From positions 1 to 60,191 of the forward strand of contig CALLQC010000003.1 of the NCBI GenBank assembly GCA_938015255.1: a stretch of 60,191 nt of DNA, given 5' to 3'. Below the pieces are notes generated by a model. That model was not told where the DNA came from. It saw nothing but the letters and a program-made list of their open reading frames with translations, and made no database searches. The translations under genes and the position numbers were made by a program. The DNA is from an uncultured Erythrobacter sp. (lineage in GTDB: Bacteria; Pseudomonadota; Alphaproteobacteria; Sphingomonadales; Sphingomonadaceae). Of the stretch, positions 45,245 through 54,883 are shown in pieces; within the stretch, counting starts at the first letter, position 1, and every line of letters begins with the position of its first letter.

Positions 45245-45931
45245 TCAGCTGTCATCGCGAAGAAATTTTGTTCGGTAATCCGATGCGAACATGCTTTTGA
45301 GCGCTTTCACTTTCGGAGCATCCCAGCGAACGATATATCCGTGGCGGGGGTTCTTTGCCATGAAGTCCTGGTGGTATTTTTCTGCGGCGTAGAACTTACG
45401 GTGCTGCTCCACCTTGGTGACGATCGGCCGGCGCCAGATGCCGGATGAGCCCATCTGCTTCAGATATGCGCGAGCGACCGCTTCCTGCTCCTTGTTCATT
45501 GGCACCAATGCGCTGCGATAATGCGAGCCGACATCTGGGCCCTGGCGATTGAGCAATGTGGGGTCAGCGACCACAGAAAAGAAAATCCGCAGCAATTCGT
45601 CATAGCGTACGACATAGGGGTCGTAGGTGATCTTCACCGCCTCGGCATGATTCGTGCCGCCAGCGATAATACGGTTGTAACTCGCGGTGCCCGCCGATCC
45701 GCCGTGGAAGCCGGAGACAGCAGATTTGACACCCTTGACGTGACTGAAGACGCCTTCCACACCCCAGAAGCATCCCCCCGCAAAGATCGCGGTTTTCAGG
45801 CCGGCGCCTTCTTTGGCGATGCGCTTGGGCGCGGGAGCGTTGACCGGCTCCTCAAGCGCAAGCGCAGGCTGGGCGCATCCGGTGAGGCCGATTGAGGCTG
45901 CCGCAATTGCTATTGTCAGTGCGCGTTTCAT
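45245..45931 (-). CDS. msrA: Peptide-methionine (S)-S-oxide reductase, lipoprotein form
   Basis: MsrA reduces the S epimer of methionine sulfoxide in proteins. The 228-residue product has a lipoprotein signal with lipobox LTGC (C19), so it acts in the periplasm. The catalytic motif is AGGCFWGVEG with C54. Downstream YHQDFMAKNP and the Tyr/Asp residues of the family are present. It overlaps by ATGA with the upstream tiny gene at 45928. Paired in function with the exported MsrB at 30406. Confidence 0.94.
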   Translation of the reverse strand: MKRALTIAIAAASIGLTGCAQPALALEEPVNAPAPKRIAKEGAGLKTAIFAGGCFWGVEGVFSHVKGVKSAVSGFHGGSAGTASYNRIIAGGTNHAEAVKITYDPYVVRYDELLRIFFSVVADPTLLNRQGPDVGSHYRSALVPMNKEQEAVARAYLKQMGSSGIWRRPIVTKVEQHRKFYAAEKYHQDFMAKNPRHGYIVRWDAPKVKALKSMFASDYRTKFLRDDS

Positions 45932-46107
45932 GGTTCGAGACTCCAGAAATCGTCGGAAGGTTGCGGCGTCTCAAATGTTTCAGCGGCCTGCGCGGGAGGT
46001 GAGATTGCTTCTGACCATTCACCAATCGTCGCAGCACCGACAATTGCCGTGCCAAGGACGAAACCAATTCCGAAATTGCGGTACAGATCGGGGCTGAAGA
46101 GGGTCAT
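45928..46107 (-). CDS. Tiny single-pass membrane protein upstream of msrA
   Basis: The 59-residue product begins MTLFSPDLYRNFGIGFVLG, has one predicted helix ending near TIGEW, and an acidic Pro-rich tail ending DDFWSLEP. Its stop overlaps the msrA start (ATGA), so co-translation is likely. The frame is open to 46173; the ATG at 46107 fits the helix position. No family recognised; an accessory to exported MsrA is possible. Confidence 0.65.
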   Translation of the reverse strand: MTLFSPDLYRNFGIGFVLGTAIVGAATIGEWSEAISPPAQAAETFETPQPSDDFWSLEP

Positions 46108-46335
46108 TTTGATTCTCGGCTTCTCACTAACTCGCGGCATTTGACTCAGGCGCACTTGCTCCAAAATGAACACTGCGATCAGCTGGTGTTCGCTGGAAGG
46201 CCCGGATTAGTTACGCATCTTAGCGAGAAAAGGATGACTATCGGTTAACCATGTCTGCTTTTCGCACACGATGATGAAGCGCGTTGGCACGCGAAAAACC
46301 ACATCATCCTATTTCTCAAAGCAGCCGGTTCGGGG

Positions 46336-47958
46336 TCAATGCCTGAAGTGCCGCATCCCGGTGAAGACCATTGCCAGTCCAGCCTCATCAGCTGCAGCGA
46401 TCACTTCCTCATCGCGGATCGAACCGCCTGGCTGGATCACCGCCGTGGCACCTGCCTCCGCCGCCGAGATCAGACCATCGGCAAACGGGAAGAACGCGTC
46501 AGAGGCGACCGCACTGCCGACAGTCTTTGGCGCTGCCCATTCATAAGTCTCTGCAGCCTCTTTCGCCTTGATGGCGGCAATGCGGGCCGAATCGCGCCGG
46601 TTCATTTGACCGGCACCGATGCCCGCCGTGGCACCGTCCTTGGCATAGACGATTGCGTTCGATTTTACGTGACGCGCAACTGTCCAGGCAAACAGGCAGT
46701 CCTTAAGCTCCTGCGATGAAGGCTCGCGCTGCGTCACGACCTTGAGATCATCGAGCGTGACCGCACCATTGTCGCGCCCCTGGATCAACATGCCGCCTGC
46801 AATCGTCTTCATTGCAAACCCGCCGCGGCGCGGATCGGGCAAAGTCCCGCATTCGAGCAGTCGCAAATTCTTTTTTCTGGCGAAGATCTCGCGCGCCTCG
46901 GCGCTGACTTTCGGTGCAATGACGACTTCGGTGAAGATACTGGCAATCGCTGCCGCCGTTGCCCCGTCAAGTTCGGTGTTTACCGCAACAATCCCGCCAA
47001 ATGCCGAAACGCTGTCGCATTGCAGAGCGTCATTCCATGCGTCGAGCAGACTGCCCGCCTGCGCAACCCCGCAAGGGTTGGCGTGCTTGACGATCACGAC
47101 AGCAGGATCCTGCCCCGCAAATTCTGACACCAGTTCAAGCGCTGCGTCGGCATCGTTGAGGTTGTTGTAACTGAGCGCCTTACCCTGAATTTGCTCGGCC
47201 TGCGGAACGCCGCTGGTGCCGGTGACCTGGGGCACGTAGATTGCCGCCGACTGGTGCGGATTCTCGCCGTAACGCAGCACGTCCTCTCGCTTGAATGCCA
47301 GTGGCATCGTGTCGGTGAAGGGCGTCGCTTTCAAAGCCTCAGTGCCAAGCGGGTTTGTGAACGCATCTCCGAAAGCAAACCAGTTGGCAATCGCGCTGTC
47401 ATATGCAGCGGTTCGTGCGTAGGCTTTACCCGCCATCCGGATCCGAAATGCCTCGGAGGTGGCGCCATTCTTTGCGTCCAGCTCATCCAGCAACTCTGCG
47501 TAATCGCTGGCGTCGGTCAGGATGGTCACAAAACCGTGGTTCTTGGCAGCCGATCGCACCATGGACGGGCCGCCAATATCGATGTTCTCGATGATCTCTG
47601 CCCGCTCTGCGCCTTTGGCAACGGTCGCTTCAAAGGGATAGAGGTTGACCACGACCAGATCGATGGCACCAATGCCATGCTCATTCATCGACGCTACGTG
47701 ATCGTCATTGTCCCTGAGGGCGAGCAGGCCGCCATGCACTTTCGGGTGCAGGGTCTTCACTCGGCCATCCATCATTTCCGGAAAGCCCGTGAGGTCAGAG
47801 ACGTCTTTGACGTCAAGGCCCACCTCGCGCAGGGCGCGGGCCGTTCCGCCTGTGCTGACCAGCTCCACACCGCGTTCCGACAGCGCTTTGCCAAGCTGCG
47901 CCAAACCAGTTTTGTCGGACACCGAGAGCAGCGCCCGCTTGATTGTCAAATCGCTCAC
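46336..47958 (-). CDS. purH: Bifunctional AICAR transformylase/IMP cyclohydrolase
   Basis: PurH makes the last two steps to IMP in purine synthesis: formyl transfer to AICAR and ring closure. The 540-residue protein has the N-terminal MGS/IMP cyclohydrolase domain ([30 protein letters not shown]) and the C-terminal transformylase with [13 protein letters not shown] and the terminal [11 protein letters not shown]. Upstream on the strand the heparinase-like gene ends seven bases before its start, so they probably form one operon with rpe. Confidence 0.96.
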   Translation of the reverse strand: MSDLTIKRALLSVSDKTGLAQLGKALSERGVELVSTGGTARALREVGLDVKDVSDLTGFPEMMDGRVKTLHPKVHGGLLALRDNDDHVASMNEHGIGAIDLVVVNLYPFEATVAKGAERAEIIENIDIGGPSMVRSAAKNHGFVTILTDASDYAELLDELDAKNGATSEAFRIRMAGKAYARTAAYDSAIANWFAFGDAFTNPLGTEALKATPFTDTMPLAFKREDVLRYGENPHQSAAIYVPQVTGTSGVPQAEQIQGKALSYNNLNDADAALELVSEFAGQDPAVVIVKHANPCGVAQAGSLLDAWNDALQCDSVSAFGGIVAVNTELDGATAAAIASIFTEVVIAPKVSAEAREIFARKKNLRLLECGTLPDPRRGGFAMKTIAGGMLIQGRDNGAVTLDDLKVVTQREPSSQELKDCLFAWTVARHVKSNAIVYAKDGATAGIGAGQMNRRDSARIAAIKAKEAAETYEWAAPKTVGSAVASDAFFPFADGLISAAEAGATAVIQPGGSIRDEEVIAAADEAGLAMVFTGMRHFRH

Positions 47959-47965
47959 GTTTGAT

Positions 47966-49855
47966 CTATCCCATTTTCTTGAGCAGCCAAGAGAATTGAC
48001 CCCCGCCGCGTGATGTCATGCCCTCAATCACAAGCTGTTCGGTCGGGTGTGGGCGGCCCTCACCATCAACCCACAGGCTGTCTTCACAATGCAGTGCGAC
48101 ATCGCTGGCGCCGGCGGCATCCCCGCGCAGTCGGAACTGCCACAATTTGCCATCCGGCATAAGCAGGCTTGCGCCGCGGCCATCCTCGGACATGTGCGCC
48201 TCTACGCCCCGGCCAAGATGGAATCGGATCGCAAAGCCGATCTTGCCGCGTTTGCCCTTGCGCGAAGCCGGCACCAATACATCTTCGCCCGCCAGCTCGG
48301 TACCGTCGCCGCGCAAAGTGAGAATGCGCTGATGGGTCAGGCCAAAGCGTGTTGCATAGCCATCATGGCTTGCCTCAACCCGCGCCGCCTCGCCGCCTCG
48401 GCCCTTCACCTGCTTGCGCTCTACATCGACCGTTTCCGCACCTTTGCCGAGCTTTCCGTGCAGCAACACAGCCGTGGAATTTGCATTGTCGAGGACCAAG
48501 GTCGAATGCGCGGCGGTGGCGCGCAATCCCTGCCCGATCCGCGCAGGAACCTGACCACCTGCAAGCGATGCTCCGCCGCAGTTGACGATCAATCGCGATG
48601 GCCCCTCAGACAGTTCGAAGGCCAGCGTTGAGGCACAGCCGGTCCTTGCGTTGCGCGTGCGCGGCGGCGGAGCAGCATCAAATTGCACAATCGTTTTACC
48701 GCCGCGCAAACGCTGAAAACCCCAATGCTGAACGTCCTTAAGCGGCCGCGTGCGAACGCCGGCTGCAGCGATCAGCGCCGCTACCCGGTCAGCCGAAATC
48801 GCACCTTGGCCCTGCCAATTGCCCAGCGCTCCATCGCCATGTCGCAGCGAGAGCAGGGGCGGGACCAGCAATTCGCGCATCACAAACAGCGCATCAGGCG
48901 CGTCCCTCTCAGCTGCTTCGTAGCATGCGATCAAATCGGTAAGGACGGCAATCGACTGCATCTGTGCCTCGGGACAGCGCGACAGGACGCCCCCATCCTC
49001 GCCGACAAGCTCGCCAAGAGCGCGGATCAGGGCGGCCTCACCAAACAGCCGCCGAGGTTTTCCTTCGGGTAATAAGAGCCCGGCCGCTGTAACAGCGGCA
49101 AGGCCTGTTATCTGCCCTATGCCCGCACCGGTGCGCGGGGCCCGTTTGTCCAGCCACGCAGCCGTTTCTGATATAGAGGCAAGCACTTGCGGCTTAAGTG
49201 CGCCATCCTGTCCGCTCAGAACCAGCGGCGCGTGGACAAGCCAGGCCATCAGGCGAAGACCGGCATGCTCGACCTCCCACGCTGGCCCTTTCCCGGGCTC
49301 CCCATTGGCCTTGATCCAATTGGACGTGATCCGCTCAGCAACGCTGACACAATCTTCACGCGGAGCACTGGCTGCAAGATCATAAAGCCATGAGAAGGAG
49401 TGCAGAACGCGTTCGACACCCGGCGCAAGCCGGGCAGAGCTATCGAAGTCGACCTGACCGATCGGCAGCTTCACCCCATTTATATGAAAATGTCCCGCAC
49501 GCAGAGCAGTGCCCGCCGCACGGTCGCCGGCATTGGGCGTCGCCACCGTTGCCAAGAGCCGCGTGGCTGCCGGACGCCTGAATGGTGCAGCCAGCACATG
49601 GCCCGGTACACCCAGCCGATACGCCATGCGGATGAATGCCTCGCCCGCACCTGACCGGGGCGCAATTACATCAGTCAGCGCGAGCGCACGGCCTGCAGGT
49701 TCCAGCGCGCCGGTATTGTCATTGGCCTCGCCAGTTTCATCGCCGGTGCGCAGCGGCTCGTCGCCGTCCCCAAGCGGCAAGGCCGATTGACCGGCAGAGC
49801 TATCGTCTAGCGCTTCAGTCCGCTCGTCTTCGGCATCGCGGAACAGGCTCGCCAT
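47966..49855 (-). CDS. Heparinase II/III family protein
   Basis: The 629-residue protein fits the heparinase II/III family: an alpha/alpha toroid (for example [11 protein letters not shown] and [19 protein letters not shown]) followed by a beta-sheet domain ([18 protein letters not shown] and [15 protein letters not shown]). Such enzymes cleave acidic polysaccharides by elimination. No signal peptide precedes it; the first 60 residues are acidic and probably disordered, which is odd for a polysaccharide lyase. The start at 49855 has GGGGGGAG upstream and overlaps the rpe stop by one base. A role in cytoplasmic or envelope glycan turnover is possible. Confidence 0.87.
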   Translation of the reverse strand: MASLFRDAEDERTEALDDSSAGQSALPLGDGDEPLRTGDETGEANDNTGALEPAGRALALTDVIAPRSGAGEAFIRMAYRLGVPGHVLAAPFRRPAATRLLATVATPNAGDRAAGTALRAGHFHINGVKLPIGQVDFDSSARLAPGVERVLHSFSWLYDLAASAPREDCVSVAERITSNWIKANGEPGKGPAWEVEHAGLRLMAWLVHAPLVLSGQDGALKPQVLASISETAAWLDKRAPRTGAGIGQITGLAAVTAAGLLLPEGKPRRLFGEAALIRALGELVGEDGGVLSRCPEAQMQSIAVLTDLIACYEAAERDAPDALFVMRELLVPPLLSLRHGDGALGNWQGQGAISADRVAALIAAAGVRTRPLKDVQHWGFQRLRGGKTIVQFDAAPPPRTRNARTGCASTLAFELSEGPSRLIVNCGGASLAGGQVPARIGQGLRATAAHSTLVLDNANSTAVLLHGKLGKGAETVDVERKQVKGRGGEAARVEASHDGYATRFGLTHQRILTLRGDGTELAGEDVLVPASRKGKRGKIGFAIRFHLGRGVEAHMSEDGRGASLLMPDGKLWQFRLRGDAAGASDVALHCEDSLWVDGEGRPHPTEQLVIEGMTSRGGGQFSWLLKKMG

Positions 49856-50517
49856 CAACTCCCCCCTTTGAGTGCAGTGATATTGGCGGCATATTGCGAT
49901 GGACCACCCTTGAACGTCGCCGAGCCCGCGACGAGCACGTCGGCCCCCGCCTCCACGCACAGTCTCGCTGTTTCGGGATTCACGCCGCCATCCACTTCCA
50001 GATGAATCGGCCGGTTCTCCCGCTCGATCATCGCACGGATACGTCTGACCTTATCGAGCTGCGACGGGATAAAGCTTTGCCCGCCAAACCCGGGATTGAC
50101 GCTCATCACCAGCACCAGATCGACCAGGTCCATCAGATTGTCGAGAACCTCGACCGGTGTGCCGGGGTTGAGCACCACGCCCGCCTTTTTCCCAAGCGAA
50201 CGGATTGCCTGCAGCGTGCGGTGCACATGCGGGCCTGCCTCAGGGTGGACTGTGATGATATCCGCGCCCGCTTCGGCGAAAGCCTCCAGATATGGATCAA
50301 CAGGGGCGATCATCAGATGCACATCAAAAGTCTTGTCGGTGTGCGGGCGCAACGACTTCACCACATCGGGCCCAATGGTGATGTTGGGCACATAATGGCC
50401 GTCCATTACGTCAACATGGATCCAGTCACAGCCCGCCGCATCGATCGCGCGCACCTCTTCGCCCAACTTCGAAAAGTCGGCTGACAGGATGGAAGGAGAG
50501 ATCAACGGTGCTGGCAT
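49855..50517 (-). CDS. rpe: Ribulose-phosphate 3-epimerase
   Basis: Rpe interconverts ribulose and xylulose 5-phosphates in the pentose phosphate pathway. The 220-residue TIM-barrel enzyme has the metal and catalytic motifs [39 protein letters not shown] and EVDGGVN. It is coupled to the heparinase-like gene by a one-base overlap and leads the rpe-heparinase-purH run. Confidence 0.96.
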   Translation of the reverse strand: MPAPLISPSILSADFSKLGEEVRAIDAAGCDWIHVDVMDGHYVPNITIGPDVVKSLRPHTDKTFDVHLMIAPVDPYLEAFAEAGADIITVHPEAGPHVHRTLQAIRSLGKKAGVVLNPGTPVEVLDNLMDLVDLVLVMSVNPGFGGQSFIPSQLDKVRRIRAMIERENRPIHLEVDGGVNPETARLCVEAGADVLVAGSATFKGGPSQYAANITALKGGS

Positions 50518-50757
50518 GACTGCTTCGTGCCCCTAATTGCGCGCCACTCCCAATACCTGAGCCACGAATCACCCCACAAGCGCACCGTTAACCTTTTCCA
50601 CGCTCAAGCAGCGCAAATCCGGGCAAATATTAGTTTACAAGGCAATTCAGCTGCAATTCAGCGGGTTTCGGGCAGAACATTGGCAAGATTTGCGGTCAAT
50701 GGTCGCCGCCCGGGCTTTTGCCCCACCATCAGTTCTAAGATTTTGGAAACAAGAAAA

Positions 50758-51276
50758 ATGAAAACATTGGCTGCAGGAATGGGCGCAATTGCGCTGCTGG
50801 CGACTGGCGCAGGCCTTGCCTCTGCGCCCGCCTTCGCGCAGGCAAGCAGCACGAGCGATTATCGCAACGTGATCAGCAACAACATGCGCTCATGCGCCCC
50901 CGGCGGCGGTCCGGCGGTGCGGGTGACAGTCAACGGCGTAAAGAGCGCCAGCGGCAAGGTCCGCGTGCAGGTGTACCGCGGCACAAAAGCTGATTGGCTG
51001 GAAAAAGGACGCTGGCTCAACCGCATCGAGATGCCAGCACGCAAAGGCACTATGACATTTTGCGTTCCGGTGCCGGCAAGCGGCAATTACGCAATCGCCG
51101 CGCGCCACGATGCGAATGGCAACGGATCAACCGACATCCGCGAAGATGGCGGGGCAATGTCGAACAATCCATCGATCAGTATCTTCAATCTGGGCAAGCC
51201 GGGCGTCGATAAAACGCGCTTCAGCGTAGGCTCAGGGGTAACTTCGATGTCGATTGTGATGAAGTATTTCGGCTGA
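50758..51276 (+). CDS. DUF2141 domain-containing exported protein
   Basis: The 172-residue protein has a signal peptide (MKTLAAGMGAIALLATG to APAFAQA) and a beta-rich DUF2141 domain with VRVTVNGVKSASGKVRVQVY, FCVPVPASGNYAIAARHD and NGNGSTDIREDG, where Asp/Asn-rich turns may bind calcium. Function unknown. The frame is open from 50527, but the ATG at 50758 starts the signal peptide and follows a GGAAACAAGA purine stretch. It is convergent with the nucleotidyltransferase-like gene. Confidence 0.88.
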   Translation: MKTLAAGMGAIALLATGAGLASAPAFAQASSTSDYRNVISNNMRSCAPGGGPAVRVTVNGVKSASGKVRVQVYRGTKADWLEKGRWLNRIEMPARKGTMTFCVPVPASGNYAIAARHDANGNGSTDIREDGGAMSNNPSISIFNLGKPGVDKTRFSVGSGVTSMSIVMKYFG

Positions 51277-51282
51277 GAAGGA

Positions 51283-52176
51283 CTACCGTTTGCGGCGGTG
51301 CCTCCACAGCGAGAACAGGACGCCCGGCGCTGCGAGAATGGGATATTTTTCGCGGAAAGGCGTCACTTCCACAGGCATGCCTGTGTGTCGTTCAACCTTC
51401 CATGCAGCGTAGCGCGCCGCGCCTTCAAAGGTCGTGCTCGCTTTGACCAGGCGCACAAGGTTCAGCGGTTTGCCCAGACGCTGGCGCTGTCTCCACCAGG
51501 ACAAAATTTCGGTGCGCTCGGCCGCGCCGAGTTCCGGCGCAATCTGGCCTGCTTTCTGATTGAAGGTGATCCCCTGCGCCTCCAGAGCTGCGGGAAGCAG
51601 ACCATCGAAATGCGCAGCGTTCACGCTCAGAATGTCATTTTCGCGCCCCGGCTTTTCCACCCGGAATTCCGCCTTGTACGTCGCCTGGAATAGCGCCCGC
51701 CAATAGTCATCTGCCGTCCCGCGCACAGGCCCCAGTGCAACGGCCAGTTTCGCCGCCGTTTGCGCAGCGGCGCTGATTGCCTGAATGACATCGCGGCGCG
51801 CCGCATCATCCGCCGCCCAGATCAAGGCACATGGCTGCACAAAGCGCGCCCAGATCGTCGTATCGCGAAGCCTGCCTGAGGCTGCCTCTCCAAACGTCGC
51901 CAGGGTCATGACGGCGACTTTGGCGCGCAGCGTCTGCCCCTCATGCTCGCGCTCATGGTAGCTCACCGTCGGCCAGATGGCAGGCTCATCGGTACCGGGC
52001 AACAAAATGTAGAAATCAAGCACGCCTTCGAGAGAGCGCGTTCTGAGATTGGAGCCGTAGAACAAAACGGCCTGTGCATCCATCTTCGCGGCAAGCGAAC
52101 GCGCGAAATCGGCGACCGCTGTTTCGATCGGGGCGTCAAGCTGTGCAGCGATTCTGTTGGCGAGCGCTTCAGTCAC
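51283..52176 (-). CDS. Nucleotidyltransferase-like protein, possibly Tam41-type CDP-DAG synthase
   Basis: The 297-residue cytoplasmic protein has a motif resembling the nucleotidyltransferase GS...D signature: LFYGSNLRTRSLEGVLDFYI near residue 38. This pattern resembles Tam41, which makes CDP-diacylglycerol from phosphatidic acid. The next gene on the strand is a diacylglycerol kinase-like enzyme that would produce phosphatidic acid, which supports a lipid role. The C-terminus is basic (WRHRRKR). The family assignment is my inference from the motif and context and is not firm; it may instead be an uncharacterised protein. Confidence 0.6.
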   Translation of the reverse strand: MTEALANRIAAQLDAPIETAVADFARSLAAKMDAQAVLFYGSNLRTRSLEGVLDFYILLPGTDEPAIWPTVSYHEREHEGQTLRAKVAVMTLATFGEAASGRLRDTTIWARFVQPCALIWAADDAARRDVIQAISAAAQTAAKLAVALGPVRGTADDYWRALFQATYKAEFRVEKPGRENDILSVNAAHFDGLLPAALEAQGITFNQKAGQIAPELGAAERTEILSWWRQRQRLGKPLNLVRLVKASTTFEGAARYAAWKVERHTGMPVEVTPFREKYPILAAPGVLFSLWRHRRKR

Positions 52177-52201
52177 AATCGGGCGCCCTAAAGCAGCAAT
52201 C

Positions 52202-53236
52202 TCAGGGTGTCACGAACCGCATTTCCGGTCCCTGCCCGATGCGGTATTTCCCGGCGGGAAAGGCCTCTCCGTCGAGGATGAACTGATCGTCTATATCTAG
52301 TGTGAATTCCGGCGTGCTAAGCTGATGAATGCCGCGTTCCCGCAGCTTCCCGGTCATGTGGCCGCCGATGATAAACGGCAGCAACGCAACAGTGCGGCGC
52401 GACAGATGGTCAAGAGCCACGAGTTTCAGGCCGCTCTTGAGCTTGCCAAACGGCTTCATGCCGGCTGGCAATTGTTCAAGTGTAGACGCGAACAGCAATT
52501 GCCGAAACTCGGGATCGCCCCGTTCGCTGTGCGCCAAAGGAGAACCGGACGCACCCAGCCGGATGGCCATGCGCGCGCCCTTGCGCCAGGGATTTTCGGC
52601 GCTGCCAAACATGGCCTGCACTATCGACCATGCCGTTGTAACGCCCACTGCGAGACTGTTAAACGCTCCCAGACGGTGTGCACTTTGCCCCGCCTGCGTT
52701 GCCATTGTGAACAGGCCTGCCCCCAGGATGAAGCCCAGCACTCCGGCACCTTGAGCGCTGCCATCACAAATCTCAAGCGGTCGGCGGCGCACAATCGAAC
52801 CGTTGCTTGCGGCGTCAATTGCATCCTGCAGCGTCCAGTTGTTCGGTACGCCCAGATCGCATGTCAGCGCATTGGTTTTGCCCTTGGGAAGCACAGCAAT
52901 CGCGGGCCAGTTATCACCAAAGATCCCCCGCCCGGATGTGATGACATCGCGCACCGTGCCGTCGCCGCCATTGATCACCAGCAGATCAATGCCCTGCGCG
53001 GCAAAATCGGCAAGCGCCTCTGGCAATTGCGAACGATCGCCTGGCTGAGCAATGTGAACCTGCGGAGAAACACCGCAATCGAAATCCGCACCCTGATTGC
53101 CATGGCTGCGTGGGTTGTAAATCACACCGACCCGCGGCTCCGCACCCGGCTCTTGCTCAGGCGTTTGCGCACGATCATCGCCCCCGCGCGCTGCCACGCG
53201 GGGCATTTGTGAAAATTCGTAGATCGGGGTCGCCAT
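52202..53236 (-). CDS. Diacylglycerol kinase-like lipid kinase
   Basis: The 344-residue protein matches the DAGK catalytic (DgkB/YegS/LCB5-like) family, which phosphorylates lipid acceptors such as diacylglycerol. The nucleotide-binding region has VGVIYNPRSHGNQG and LVINGGDGTVRDV, with VLPKGKTNALTCDLGVP. The C-terminal half forms the beta-sandwich lid. The ATG at 53236 has AGGAC upstream. It lies 25 bases upstream of the nucleotidyltransferase-like gene on the same strand, so the two may act in sequence. Confidence 0.88.
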   Translation of the reverse strand: MATPIYEFSQMPRVAARGGDDRAQTPEQEPGAEPRVGVIYNPRSHGNQGADFDCGVSPQVHIAQPGDRSQLPEALADFAAQGIDLLVINGGDGTVRDVITSGRGIFGDNWPAIAVLPKGKTNALTCDLGVPNNWTLQDAIDAASNGSIVRRRPLEICDGSAQGAGVLGFILGAGLFTMATQAGQSAHRLGAFNSLAVGVTTAWSIVQAMFGSAENPWRKGARMAIRLGASGSPLAHSERGDPEFRQLLFASTLEQLPAGMKPFGKLKSGLKLVALDHLSRRTVALLPFIIGGHMTGKLRERGIHQLSTPEFTLDIDDQFILDGEAFPAGKYRIGQGPEMRFVTP

Positions 53237-53406
53237 ATCTGTCCTGTGTGCCTGTGACGCGTGCGTTAACTGCCATAATTGCGCCTATTTGTCACATTCG
53301 TTCGCACCGCACGGAAGGTTACATCGGACCACGCGGCAATTTTGCAACCTTGTGCCCGTGTGAAATTCGTATGGCATCCAGCCTTTCACGCGGTATGGTC
53401 CGCGAT

Positions 53407-54612
53407 ATGCTGACCACATCCATTCTCGATTCCGCCCGCGCCATGGCTCCCGACATTGTTGCACTGCGCCGCGCTATCCATGCCGAGCCAGAGCTTGGCC
53501 TGCACACCCCGATGACGATGGCCAAAGTGCGCGAGGCGCTCGCCGATCTCCCGCTTGAATGGAAAGAGGGCCGGTCCACCACAGGCCAGGTTGCGACCCT
53601 GCGTGGAAACAAAGCGACCGAAGGTGCACCCCGCGTACTGCTTCGCGGAGACATGGATGCGTTGCCGATGGAGGAAAAGACCGGTCTGGAATTCGCCTCC
53701 ACGATACCTGGCCGTATGCACGCCTGCGGCCACGACACTCACACAGCCATGCTGGTCGGGGCGGCCCGGCTGCTGGCTGATCGCAAGGACGAGCTTACAG
53801 GAACGGTCGATTTCATGTTCCAGCCGGGTGAAGAAGGGCATCACGGCGCGCGCTACATGCTTGATGACGGGCAGATCAATCCGCTGCCCGATGCTGCCTT
53901 TGCGCTTCATATTATGCCTAACGCACCGTTTGGCGTGTTGGCAGGGCGGGCTGGGCCGCTTATGGCGGCGGCTGATCAATTCACCATCACCGTCAAAGGC
54001 CGAGGCGGTCATGCCTCAATGCCGCACGACTGTGCTGATCCAGTGCCCGCCGCAGCGGCTATTGTGGGTGCGATCCAGGCGATGGTGACCCGGCGTTTCA
54101 AGGCAACCAATGCTGTGGTGGTCACAGTGACGCAAATCCACGCAGGCACCGCGCACAATGTCATTCCTGACGAGGTGATGCTGGGCGGCACTATCCGCAC
54201 ACTTTCCGCAGACCATCGTGACAAGATCCACGGCCTGATCCGCGAAACCGCGAGCCAGACTGCAGCGGCATACGGTGTCGAAGCGGACTGCGAACTTGAA
54301 CTGGGTTTCCCAGTGACGGTGTGTGACGCGCGCGCTGTTGCGTTGGGACAAAAGGTCGCCATGCAGCTAGGCGGCGAGCAGGGCTGGCGCAATTTGACGG
54401 ACCCGATCATGGGCGCGGAGGATTTTTCCTACCTGCTGGAAAAGGTGCCAGGCGCGATGTTTTTCCTTGGTGTCGCGCCAGAGGGGGAAGACTGGACCCA
54501 ATGCTGCGCCATCCACTCCCCGCGCATGCATGTTGACGAAAGCGCGCTTCCCCATGGGGCAGCGATGCTCGCCGGCTGCGCGATCGAGTATTTCGAAAAC
54601 GGGTTTGCGTAG
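53407..54612 (+). CDS. M20 family metallopeptidase/amidohydrolase (hippuricase type)
   Basis: This cytoplasmic di-zinc amidohydrolase releases acyl groups from amino acids. With the start at 53407 it has 401 residues. Metal and catalytic motifs are present: LRGDMDALPMEEKTGLEF, MHACGHDTHTAMLVG, FQPGEEGHHGA and LHIMPNAPFG; a dimerisation insert follows (VKGRGGHASMPHD). ATGs at 53371 and 53394 are also in frame; none has a strong ribosome site, and 53407 best fits the family's N-terminus (LRRAIHAEPELG follows). It is the last housekeeping-like gene before the AT-rich gap. Confidence 0.9.
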   Translation: MLTTSILDSARAMAPDIVALRRAIHAEPELGLHTPMTMAKVREALADLPLEWKEGRSTTGQVATLRGNKATEGAPRVLLRGDMDALPMEEKTGLEFASTIPGRMHACGHDTHTAMLVGAARLLADRKDELTGTVDFMFQPGEEGHHGARYMLDDGQINPLPDAAFALHIMPNAPFGVLAGRAGPLMAAADQFTITVKGRGGHASMPHDCADPVPAAAAIVGAIQAMVTRRFKATNAVVVTVTQIHAGTAHNVIPDEVMLGGTIRTLSADHRDKIHGLIRETASQTAAAYGVEADCELELGFPVTVCDARAVALGQKVAMQLGGEQGWRNLTDPIMGAEDFSYLLEKVPGAMFFLGVAPEGEDWTQCCAIHSPRMHVDESALPHGAAMLAGCAIEYFENGFA

Positions 54613-54883
54613 AATCGCAAGGCCTCGGCCCGCCATCGCCCATCAGGTGTAAATCGGATTAGTTGAATTACTTATGCGCACAACCGCGCGTGATTTAAAT
54701 AGCGCATTATTTCAATGCTTTAACGAAATTTTCTTTTAATACTTTGGTCAGCAGTCCGACTAAAGCCATCATATTTACTGACGGATTCATACAATAAGAC
54801 CGCTTCTCTTGGGGTTAAGGTAAAATTTGTGTTAATTTAAGCGCTATTGATTTGGGACGCACGGAAATGGGGGGCCGTCGTCT
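54613..54883. other. AT-rich intergenic region before the CHAT gene
   Basis: This 271-bp stretch is visibly AT-rich compared with the surrounding GC-rich genes, with runs such as GAAATTTTCTTTTAAT and GGTAAAATTTGTGTTAATTTAAG. No gene or certain -35/-10 pair is seen. It is likely the promoter region of the CHAT-hydrolase unit and may mark the boundary of an acquired block. Confidence 0.5.

Noticed and set aside
50642-50662. Direct repeat GCAATTCAGC twice, 11-bp period, upstream of DUF2141
   Set aside because: Only two copies with no promoter context; could be chance.
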